Below, one piece after another: positions 48,439 to 58,780 of a stretch of DNA of 64,000 nucleotides. Position 1 is the stretch's first letter. Every line of letters begins with the position of its first letter. The stretch comes from Zhengitettix transpicula (lineage: Eukaryota; Arthropoda; Insecta; Orthoptera; Tetrigidae): NCBI GenBank assembly GCA_037074705.1, contig CM073591.1:71964532-72028531 (forward strand), given 5' to 3'. The notes below the pieces were generated by a model, which was not told the DNA's origin, searched no databases, and saw only the letters and a program-made list of their open reading frames with translations. The position numbers and the translations under genes were made by a program.

Positions 48439-49333
48439 ACGATTCCATTGTGATACTTTAGTCGAAAATAAATCATTAAAATTAACAAAAGAATTTTTTC
48501 TTCTCTGGAAGGACATGAAAATAGCATAATTCAGAGGTTTCGTTTACGTTATAGTGCTCAAGTTCATCCTAACGCACTTGCAAGAAATTTTCTTGAACAA
48601 CCAAGTGAACTGCCGCGATTAAAAATTTTCAAGTTCGAAACCCTAATGGCCATATTTTATCAGGATTAATTTTGGTGTACTATATATAGCTAGCGTAATC
48701 TTTGTTATTAAGCATCTCTAAGTGATATTTCATTGGAAGTATCCCTACAAGTTTATTTCTGTTATTTAACTTAAACAAATCAATTACTTATTTTCCTACA
48801 TGAACAGATCGTAAGAAAAGTGGGGTTATTAAAAATTAATATATTAGTCCTTTTAAAGTCTATGTCTGCATAATGTAACGGGGCATTGTTTAATTTGTAA
48901 AGATATTTTTATAATTTTTATGAATCCCTGAAGTCAAGGATCTAGTTATTAATAATAATTTGGTATTGTTCCACTTGAAAATACACCGTCGAAGACATCT
49001 GTTTGTTTTTACGGGTTAAAATAATTTACTGCTCTAATAAGATTTCATCGTAAAATACTGTTTACTCCGAGGAAAAAAGTTTTTAATGTTCCTCTGAGAA
49101 TAGCACTGAGAGTACAATCAAGCAAGTAATAATAATCACTTGGAAAAATCAATTGTTAAGTGTAACGGAACGTTTGAAAATGAGAATTTTTAATTTAGAA
49201 AAGAATTGTCAAATATCGTGACGAGGAGCTGAAAGTTGATATTTGAGAATACATGTTAGCAATAGCTTCAATTTGGAGTGAAGATAACAGAATATTATAA
49301 CAAAAACTGTAGTCGGTGTAAATGAACGAAATA
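48439..49333. other. AT-rich DNA, nothing recognised
   Basis: No ORFs or repeats of note after the SINE head; its body and tail could not be separated from the background. Confidence 0.45.
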
Positions 49334-49435
49334 TTTTCGGGCTTCTAACCGGGACGTTTCGATGACGTTCACTGTCATCGTCTTCTAGCTAGACAGTGAA
49401 CGTCTCAACTTTTCACTCGGTTAGAAGCCCGAGAA
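49334..49435 (-). repeat. Nested fold-back with hammerhead-like core
   Basis: Outer arms 49334-49351 and 49418-49435 (CGGGCTTCTAACCG / CGGTTAGAAGCCCG, 18 bases with one mismatch). Inner arms 49364-49376 and 49392-49404 (GACGTTCACTGTC / GACAGTGAACGTC, exact). On the minus strand CTAGAAGA (CTGAAGA with one extra base) is followed by GATGAC-loop-GTCATC and GAAACGTC, a perfect 6-bp stem II. This is the best of the hammerhead-like loci. Confidence 0.6.
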
Positions 49436-50169
49436 GATTTTATTCAGAATGGTAAAACTTGATCATGATTTTTCAGTTTTAAGTCTCGCTTCTTTAGGAC
49501 GTAAAATTATTTAACTATCTAGAGTCAATTAAGATTGATTTATTGGTCCTGTATTGAAGAAATACGAAAATTTAATGTATATTTATACGTATATAAATCA
49601 TTACGTAAGTAACATCACTCGTAATAAATTTACGTACACCTCAATACATTTATGATAAAATATATTTATATATGTGAAAGAATTTTTTACTTGAGATGTT
49701 ATTAAATATAAAAAAACAACATTTTTGTATGAAGCGAAAACTTAATTAATTAGAGTATTTCTTAAACGTGTCAGAAATTTGATATAAAAATGAGAAAATT
49801 TAACAAGTAATTAAAGTAAATTCTAGGATAAGTTAATATAATTAGGTGAAAAAATATATATCAATTCAATTCATGATTCAGAGAAATTTAAGTTAACAAC
49901 AAACACCTAACTGATTAGCTTCAAAAATGTATTCAGTCGACAGACCTACTTGCCGAGGTTTTAACTCTCGTTGAATTAAAACAATTAATGTTGTTTCTAT
50001 AACGAGGTCTTCATAAATAAAAATGTTTTCGAGTTTAATTTTATGAACGATAATATTCTCATATATATGTTAATCTGGCAGTAATAAATACACTTCTACG
50101 GTTTATAGTTTAAAATGAAATAATCTAGTACGTGTGTTTCATGTCAGAATGACGTTTAGACTCCTTTAA
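49436..50169. other. AT-rich DNA, nothing recognised
   Basis: No feature could be supported. Confidence 0.5.
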
Positions 50170-50570
50170 ATAGCTGGCCATTATACGGTATTACGTTGTG
50201 ATCCTTATCTACCGTCAGGCAGAAAGGTTGGCGTATGTACTCAAGTTCGTCCCGACATTTAGTAATTAATTAGGCGATTAAGGTTAACAGTCTTAACATT
50301 CAGAGATCCAGAAGGAATTTATTTTGTTTTTTTAAGCTTATTCCGACATTAGCATAGACACGAGAAATAACGCAGAAAACTTCTCGATCCGTGGATCCAA
50401 TCTACCTGCGCCAGAAAACTAGTCTAATGAAGGAGCATGATTAATGATGGTTGTCAGGTGAGGGTCTATTGGTCGGAGGAGAGACAGGTGACCACTCCCC
50501 ACACGGCTCTCACATCGTGGACCAATAGGAACTTGCATCATCTGTGCCTAAAAGAACTTCAAAGCAGCTT
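50170..50570. other. GC-richer island with clustered regulatory-type strings
   Basis: Within about 130 bases lie TAATGATGG-like homeodomain cores, two CAGGTG E-boxes (near 50456 and 50487), and inverted and direct CCAAT boxes (CTATTGGTCG near 50467, GACCAATAGG near 50520). The island is unique in the window. It is compatible with an enhancer or promoter, but such short sites occur by chance. Confidence 0.25.
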
Positions 50571-51373
50571 TAAAACGCAATGCTGACTCTGAACACGATT
50601 CAATATAACCATTCGATATTTAAAACAATCCATCAAGACATAATTTTTCTATGCACCACTTTCCAGTATAGAAGTATTTAGATGGGTTAACAATGTCACT
50701 AATGGTACAACATTAATAGTATTTATGTTCGAAAAAAGTTTCTGATTTATTCTTTCATGATGCTAATTTTATGATATTTACTCAATATTTTAAGGACTAC
50801 ATAAAATAGTTTTGACATTGATTTATATAGTTATACGATATTTTTCTAAATTTAGATATGTATTATTTGATTTATAATATCCTTATGTTTATAAAAACTT
50901 TGAATCAGTACTGCCGATTAACATAGAATTCTTTTGCGTAGTTACTGATAAATTAATGAATAATTTCTATGCGTAATAGAATCACAGAAGAATAGGGTGA
51001 GACTTCCAATGTTATAGTCGCAAAGATTATGATGACGAAGACTGAGATAGTCAATGAAAAATATGACACTCGTCCTATTAACAATCCAAGAGTATTTTAG
51101 GTAACTCTTATTAAATTATTAATTTCTTAAAGCAGTTTTTATATATTGACTAAATTTTAAATCTAAAAAACGTAATCTTATTTTTTAATCATGCAGAAAG
51201 TATTAAATGAAAATACATATGTAACATGTTGAAGAATCTATTTATTTCACAATACATTAAATAAACTGTATTATTCTAAACAGAACCAATTAAACATAGC
51301 TCGGAAGATTGGTTACCCAATTTTCAAAGTAAAACAGCAAGAAATAAACTATTCTTAAATTATGTTAGAACTA

Positions 51374-51620
51374 GGCTGTGGTAAAATAGGATTTTATTGA
51401 ACGAGAGAACTGAGATCAATTCGGATTCCTCATACGTCAAATAAATGTATAGTTAAAAATCAGTCAAGTGTCTCTCGTGTCTTCATATTTACCTACGAGT
51501 CGATATTCTCGATTTATCAGTTTCGTTAAAGTGAATCAATTTAATACACGAGCACTTCTACTCTTCTTATCTCAATTATTAAGAACAATCTTAAATTCAA
51601 CTGTAACAATCACATTCTCT
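51374..51620 (+). repeat. Diverged repeat, second of two copies
   Basis: Partner of 47799-48003 in the same orientation, with about 50 extra bases in the middle. The overlapping 68-codon frame is chance. Confidence 0.6.
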
Positions 51621-52759
51621 AATTTTCACTTTTTTAAAACAAATGTTTTGTATGAATTTAATTTCAAAGTTTGAGTCTGAAATTCCTTTTATTTATCAAT
51701 TTTTGTAACATGTATCTGTTAAATGTATCAGACACGTATCTTAATTAACTTCATTATTGATAGTATATATTTATGTATTGATTTAATAATAAGACTCGGT
51801 TTAATCAGTTATGATGTGCTAATAGTATCACGTTTTCATTACGTCCATATGTTAGTCAGACATGTGCCTAATGATTCCGACATAATAAAAAAGCTTTCCT
51901 TAGAACAAGAGATAATAATTGAAGGAGAGATTTTCTGATATATAAATATGGCATTAAATGAATACGATCAAGTGCCTATGTGTTATGATTATTAATTGTG
52001 TCAGGTTTAATATTTTTTACTTTTAAAAATGAACCTTTAAATCCACGTCTTTTACGCCAAACCTGTAAAAATTTTCTTACGTAAAATGATTCATTCTTCG
52101 AACTCATATTTTTAAAATTTTTATACACGCAATAGATTAAACAGATGTTACATTTAACATATACCTCTATTTTATATTTATTATAAAAGAGCTTATTGCT
52201 TATAAAAATTATTCTTTCGCTGATTTTATAAAAATTATTGGAATAAATATTGTTTAAAAATAATATTTTGTGGTTCCCCGCAGTAATACGTGAGAATTAA
52301 TTGATAAAACACTACTTACTGCTTTTTAAAATATATTTAAACTTAATTAGCATCTCCCATCAATGAGAAAGATTTCTCGTTCGGGAGACGGAAACTAAAG
52401 ATTCTTAAACGTGCATTTATATTTTAATCATTCATTTCTTCAAGTATTACATCTTGCTATTAGTGGATTTTTTTATCCGTTAGGTCGTACTTCTTATTAA
52501 TGGCATTATTATAGGAATTTTAAAAAGCAAATTTTCAGAATTTTTACTTATTAAATTGTATATTTAGACTTCTGTTGATTACGATTTGTAATAATATCGG
52601 AAATTATATTAGTTTTGATATTAGCCAGTCGACGAAAATATGTTAAATATTATTCTAGAAATAAGATGACTTCGTAATATTACACAGAAAATGTATAAGA
52701 TTAGCGCAATTTGAAAGAATGAAAAGGAGGTTCAAGTGAGATATGACGTAACACTTATG
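51621..52759. other. AT-rich DNA, nothing recognised
   Basis: A 71-codon frame at 51723-51938 has AT-driven hydrophobic composition and no domain. No repeats noticed. Confidence 0.5.
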
Positions 52760-52802
52760 TGCTTATGTAACGGTTAGAACACTTCTAACCGTTACATAAG
52801 CA
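52760..52802. repeat. Perfect 20-bp hairpin with 3-base loop
   Basis: TGCTTATGTAACGGTTAGAA at 52760-52779 is the exact reverse complement of 52783-52802; the loop is CAC. The loop is too small for a typical microRNA precursor. It may be the remains of a fold-back transposon or a recent palindromic duplication. Confidence 0.9.
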
Positions 52803-53253
52803 ATTGCTCCTCAAGGCGGATTAAACATACACGTAATACATTTTAACAAAGTTGTATCCTTTTCTTAAGTGCGATACAGCTGTAAAGGTTTTGTGGATTT
52901 GTAATTAATTTGAGGTTTTGTTCGTGAATATAACGAATGAGATGAGAGGAGTTGTGAATCATCGGCCGGGCCACTAAAATTAACCATTAAATTATAAGAA
53001 TGATAAATGAGGACCCTTTTCTTTGTATAAATGTTGACTTGCGAATACTTGCAAGTTATATAACACATATAAATGTAGTAAATATATAAACTACAAATTA
53101 ATTAAATATGACGAAAAACGTTCATAAAAAATTAAAACAATGAATTAATTAATAAAATATAAAATGTCTGTGTTAAAAGTTTACTAAAAAGATAAATAAA
53201 CAGAGATCGTCAGCTGTTTTGAGCGATGTGTCGTTCTTACGGCTCTTAATTAC

Positions 53254-53285
53254 CTGACGAAGGCAATAAGGATTGCAGAAAAGTT
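53254..53285 (+). ncRNA. Hammerhead-like motif
   Basis: CTGACGA at 53254-53260, then a GCAAT-AAGG-ATTGC hairpin, then AGAAAAGTTGTTTG. This is close to the CTGACGA...GAAACGTTGTTTG pattern expected in Penelope-like elements, with the C after GAAA changed to A. No Penelope coding is nearby. Confidence 0.35.
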
Positions 53286-53689
53286 GTTTGATATTTATTT
53301 ACCACTTATTATTACAGAATTTAGCTATTTATTTTTTTAATTAGAATGAGTTAATTAATATTAAAAATATTCAGTTTAGAATAAAAGTTCGAAGCAAACC
53401 AGAACGTTTATTTTCTTTATTTGCGACCCCTTCAGATGTTTAATATTCCTATAGCGTATAAATTTCGAATGAAACTAATTTTTTTTACTATACATTAAAG
53501 TATAGTGTCTGATCTTGTTCAATTGTAAATATAAACTGTTAAAAAAGACTTTATACTATACAGATTTGAAACATGACACGTGAAGCTGAATTACGTAAAT
53601 TCAGGAGGAACTGAATAATTTTTGTGCCACGTAAGTAAGTTGTTTCTAAATGCTTTTAAGGTAATGAAAAGTAAATTCTTACGTCTGAA

Positions 53690-54060
53690 ATTGATTTCTT
53701 AATCCGGTGCTGGGCAAATATGCCGACTGAAACGTGCGCTGGAAACGTTTCATTGAAGTACAGAGACTAATTACGGCCGGGGAGGTGGTCGGGTACATGT
53801 AGGGGGCTTGCCAACATTGACAGATGACGTCGGCATCCGTCATCTGGAGGTGACGTGACGGGAAGACGAGGCTCTCTTGATTGGAAACGCGTCTACCGCT
53901 GTGAAATGAAAGCTCTAATGTTCCGCGGGGGTACACTGCCATTAGGAGATGAGGGAATTTGTAACACGTCATTAAGAGCGGACCATTCTGCTGTCGCTCG
54001 GAGATGCCTCTTCTCGAACAATGCACGAAATTACGTTACTCTGATTAGCAATCTTATTTA
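53690..54060. other. GC-richer island with overlapping open frames
   Basis: A 115-codon minus frame (54026-53679) and a 68-codon plus frame (53855-54061) overlap. Neither product has a recognised domain. The island is CpG-containing and unique here, so it could hold an exon or conserved element. Confidence 0.2.
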
Positions 54061-54797
54061 AAAAAGTTTTCTTGTACCAGTTCAGACAACTTGGCGCCGT
54101 TCTGTTTCATTTCACCCGACACTCACATTCACATTGCGGATGTTAATTATGAATCACATTTTGCCCAAGTTATTTTCTGAGCTTAAGGTATTTCAATTTA
54201 TTCTCCGCAAGAAGTCTCCTAAACTATATTATTGATGAGATTAAGCACTTCGAATGTAAATTTCCTTACATAACAGATATTCTTAAAAACATTCCAGTTT
54301 TAATACTTTAAATAATAACCTAATCGTCAAAATGACTGGTTTCATATTATTTTTTGCTACTTAATTATTTTTAAAATGCCATATAATTTTTTCTGATAAT
54401 TAAACGTATAAACATGTTAAATAGACGCTTAAAACACCTCAAATTCAAATAATTTCAAACTTCGGTAATTTTAATCATATATAAGTGATCGAATATGCGA
54501 ATTTTAAATAGATTGAACGAAAATTGTCAGATACGTGGCGCTATCTATATGAACAAACAGACTTATTCTATAGATTCCAATTAATTCAGACGTTTATAGT
54601 TCAAATATTATATATAAACAAACATTTCACAATAGATTTAATCTTTAATGATACACTAAACTATAAACTATTGGTGTGACTACCCTTCCTTTCATATTTC
54701 ACAGAATGATTGTTTTAACCATGGAAGCCCTATAATAATATGTCATTAAATAATTTATTTTGAAAAAAATTCTTATTAAATGAATGAAATTATATTT

Positions 54798-54884
54798 TGA
54801 ATAAGAAAGTTAGCCAATTCAGACAAAAAAGTGAGGTATTTATATTATCACTTTTTCGTCTGAATTGACTATCTTTCATATTCA
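54798..54884. repeat. 87-bp imperfect hairpin (37-bp arms)
   Basis: Arms 54798-54834 and 54848-54884 pair over 37 bases with about five mismatches around a 13-base loop. Size, loop and mismatch pattern resemble a microRNA precursor, but also a small fold-back MITE. No second copy was seen. Confidence 0.6.
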
Positions 54885-55169
54885 TTATTTTCAATCACAC
54901 GTAAATTTTTTCATTTTAGTATTATATTTTATTATGTACAACCCACGATCCTGAATAGCATCATCCTGAAATGGACAATAATGAACACTCCATATATTCT
55001 TTCTATTCCCATTAAACTAAAGATATTTTATTGCAACCATATTTTTCTTAGAAAAGCAGGATAATAGATAATTGAAATAGTTCATTTAAGAGGTCTATTT
55101 TAAAATAATACATCGTTGAACTTTGACCCCCTTTAAGGGTTAATAATCTTTTGTAGTTCACAACAAAAG

Positions 55170-55511
55170 CAGTCCTCCGAAATTAACAGCAAATTGGAGG
55201 GGGAAAAAAGAAGAAAACAGACGAACGTCGGAAGTTTTACGATTGGCCGATACCCAAGTCACGTGATTCGTAGGCAGAGACAAATGACGGCGCCGCGGCC
55301 CGCGAGAGAAAACTCATTATCTCTGGCCGGCCAGAGAGAACGAAGCACACAGCAGACAAACCTTCTTCTTATTTCTTTTATTTTTTTTACTTCCACTCTT
55401 CCCCGTCCAACACAAGAGAACGCGTGGCAGAGATGGATCTGCTATTGGCGGCCGATTGATGTTGGTAGAGCGATCTTGCTACACCTCCAGCAACGCTCCC
55501 CTGGTACCTGA
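55170..55511. other. CpG-containing island with E-box, CCAAT and palindrome
   Basis: Holds GTCACGTGAT (an E-box, near 55258), ACGATTGGCCG and CTATTGGCGGC (inverted CCAAT), GGCGCCGCGGCCCGCGAGAG near 55290, and the 18-base palindrome TCTCTGGCCGGCCAGAGA at 55320-55337. A 105-codon plus frame (55194-55511) spans it, rich in Arg and Gln with a hydrophobic centre and no known domain. Promoter-like composition, but no gene could be attached. Confidence 0.3.
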
Positions 55512-56745
55512 TAAATGAAAACGCCATGGAACTTTTGAATTCTTACACACACACAGACACTTGCTTTATCTCAAGCCAGGAAATGAAACGAAAGATTAGA
55601 TCAGTAGTATTTGCATAATTAGAGCAGTCAAATCGTCCGGCAGTTTCCTTGTGTCAAATTAATCACATAACTTTGACTTTAAGTAATTAGTCTTTCTTCA
55701 TGCGAACTTTGAACAGACGGCTAATTGTCTAATGGGTATAATAAACTCATGTAATAACCATTTGGTAACTAGTGGGTGATACTTTTAGTGAGTGAATTGG
55801 GGCAGGAAGCGAATGGGACATTAAATTACATATTCTATTATCAGTAATTATATGTATTAAATATAATTGAAAATTATTCAGTATTTTAAAACATCGAAAT
55901 TCATAAACAAGTAAAAAATGAAATTGACATAAAAAGGATGAACGAAAGGCTTGTTATGAAATAGTATAGTACATTACACACCTTACAACTATAACCTCGG
56001 TTTATATTTTTAATAAATTAATAACTACTTTCTTTATTCAATATTGAATCTACAACTTATTTTTATATTCATATTTCGATTTATACCATCGTTTACCATC
56101 ATCGTTTGTGTTTTCTTCTTTACTCGTAAGATACTTATAAATTTATAATTAATTAATTTTGTCATTAAGCAAGCCTGTTGGAAGCATAAATGAACGTGGC
56201 TATTATACTTTATTTTCTATACAGAAATACAAAAATACAAAATTATATGTATTTGGTTATTGAAATACTAAAATTAAACATTATTCATATACAAGAATAA
56301 TTACTGGATTTCAAGGTAACAAATTTTTGTGTTGAAAAACACATTTCACAGTGTTTTGTTTGTCTGTAACTAATTCCGCATAAAATTAAAATTATAAATA
56401 AAACTAAAAATGCAACTATTGAGACAACAAAATTTGTGGCTCCAATAATGAAAAAAACTTATGCAAATAAATAAATAAACATTTTTTTCTGTATATAAAA
56501 ATTTGTATTATCATTTTAATAGCCAATTTTCGTATATTTAACTATAAAAAATTTATAATTAATTCAATAATGTAAAAAATTATTTCAAGCAGGAGTATTT
56601 CATCGAAAAACTCATTTGTGAATGTGTTCCACTTTTTCACATCAGGGCCTTTATAAATAATATTTCATTTCTATATCTCTAAGCAAATCAGTCTTGATGT
56701 GATAAATTTTTATGCTATAACAGCTTTAAAGAAAGAATTTTAGTC
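55512..56745. other. AT-rich DNA, nothing recognised
   Basis: No feature could be supported before the AT microsatellite. Confidence 0.5.

Positions 56746-56790
<45 letters not shown>
56746..56790. repeat. (TA)n microsatellite
   Basis: About 45 bases of almost uninterrupted TA dinucleotides with one early AA break. Shorter TA runs occur near 37007 and 60098. Confidence 0.95.
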
Positions 56791-56791
<1 letters not shown>

Positions 56792-57394
56792 TAGCCCAAA
56801 GAAAATATTTAAATTTAATGATTTGAACACAGTTTGAAATTTTGTTTTCATACCTTTCAACGTACAGATATAATATATATCCTTTACTTACCAGCTAAAA
56901 ATTTCAATTTGATGTTTAGTTGTGATCCATTATGGAAAGCAACGAGCATGTATAAATATTCATTTATTTACGTTAACAGCAGTAGAAATAGTTACTGTTT
57001 TGGACTAATTAATTCGTATATCTTCAGGATGCGGGCTCATTGAATGAACAATTTTCTGCCTTCCCACAAGTCTTAATATTTTCAAAATCATGTTTTAGCA
57101 TACTTGTTGTAAACTGTAATTTACTACTGTGTATTATTTATGTTCCGTTTCTGTCAATAACATATGCAGCAATTCCGATTAGGCTAATCAAAATAACCTT
57201 CTGATATTAAAGAAGTAGTTAAAACTAATCTGATTAATTATTTTCATACGAAAGCTATTGGAGATAACTTATTAATTAACTTATTAAAACCCTAAATAAA
57301 TTACTAAATTTATTATTTAATTTAGAATTATAATATAACTAATCATAGGAAAAGGTAAATTCCTACTGCCTAAATTTATTAATGTTATGATAAG

Positions 57395-58056
57395 CCTTTG
57401 TTTCGGTGTCTTGGGAATTTAACATTGCCTTGTACGTATATTCTAGACATTTTAAAGATTGTCTGGAGAAACATCAATTTATATGCCCTAAACGGAGCTA
57501 ATCATTTATGCAACACTACAAAACTTCGCATAGAAAAACATCGCCTAAGTCTTTTTAAATCAAGCATTCGTTATTCCGGGATAAATCTATTCAATAGTCT
57601 TACGGAAGAAATAAAAACTTTAATCAACAAAATTTATTTATAAAGAGTTGTAAATATCTGTTAATTAATGGAGCATATTACTCGGTGAAAGAGTTCGTAG
57701 AAAGGAAGGACAGATTAGATCCTCTTTAATAAAATAGTTTGCAGGTATCCTATCAAGTTACGCTATTATTTTACGATGATAATATTCTAGAATTTAACTG
57801 CAGATTTTTTTTATTTTCATGTTCGAAGGGAATCGATATAAGATTTTCTACTGGAAAGTCCGTCGAATGGAAATTGAAGATGAATTAAAACACTTATCAT
57901 TTCTGTAATTAGTTTTAAATCTTTTTTTGTAAAGTACAATGTTTGTTTTTTAAACTTTGTATTTGTAATAATTATTCTTTTCATGTAATCTTATATTATG
58001 ACGTATCCTATTTCCTCGACTGAGGACTAATGGAATGAATAATAATAAATAAAATA
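57395..58056 (+). mobile_element. LINE 3' end (jockey-like RT C-terminus and 3' UTR)
   Basis: An open frame to 57643 reads like the C-terminal tail of jockey-group reverse transcriptases: LGNLTLPCTYILDILKIVWR, later LRIEKHRLSLFKSSIRYSG and INLFNSLTEEIKTL. A one-base shift then continues KYLLINGAYYSVKEFVERKD and RLDPL before a stop near 57729. The 3' UTR follows and ends CCTATTTCCTCGACTGAGGA, TGGAATGAATAATAATAAAT. The polymerase core and everything upstream are absent, so this is a 5'-truncated insertion and cannot transpose. The minus-strand copy at 10139-10685 is the same family. Confidence 0.8.
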
Positions 58057-58361
58057 AGTCGTAAAACACATTGGCAATACATTCAACTGAATGGTTCACA
58101 AAGCGTTATTTTGAAGAAAAATTACATACATTACTGAACATTTTAGTCCATTTAAGGAACTAGAACTGAAACACTTGTCACTGTGATGTGTAAGATTAAT
58201 TTTGGGCAACTACATATATTATCAGTACCATGAAACGAAGAAAGTTGTGGATAGGAACTGAAGAAAAACTGTTTTCACAAGGAGCATTGATCTAGGCAGT
58301 TTTTTTAAAGGGTTTAGTCAATGAATTAGAAACTATGGAAATCAACATTCTGCAATGGTGA
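58057..58361. other. AT-rich spacer, nothing recognised
   Basis: About 300 bases between the LINE end and R1 copy f without a feature. Confidence 0.5.
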
Positions 58362-58780
58362 TTTTTTTAGGGTAACAGGCTACATGAGGGTAATCCGCAT
58401 AGTGACAACTCCCCATTAATAAAATAGGAAGGCATTTAAAATGGGGGATGCGGAAGGGTAGAGGAAGTTAGCCAAGGGTTAACTAGGGCCCCCGGGCTAT
58501 AGTTTGAGGATCCTACCCGGCATTCGCCAAAAAGTAATGCAGGGAAAACCCTAGAAAGACCTGCATCAGGTAGGTCGGGCATTGGGTACTTGTCCCACGT
58601 CCTTCCGATAGCGGGAGAAGAGTTTGCTGTGGGGACGCAGCTTTCCATTCTCAGTAACTCGACCAGTTTAGGAGGCAGCTGGCCGGCTGTTCCAATGGGA
58701 ACATCGAACAACTCTTACCATATGCCCAAGGTCTGTGACCCCAGAACAAACACCTCTCAAAACAGACCGAGGTGCTTCGG
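58362..58780 (-). repeat. R1 repeat copy f, 5'-truncated
   Basis: Minus-strand copy from the GAAGCACCTCGGTCTGTTTT block to the TTGCC..poly(A) end (a run of T at 58362-58368 on the plus strand). A 91-codon minus frame (58711-58436) parallels the frames of other R1 copies. The 5' third, including the hairpin modules, is missing. Confidence 0.85.

Noticed and set aside
55320..55337. 18-bp palindrome as an attachment or recombination site
   Set aside because: No partner site, integrase or direct repeat is present; a lone palindrome in GC-rich DNA is not enough.
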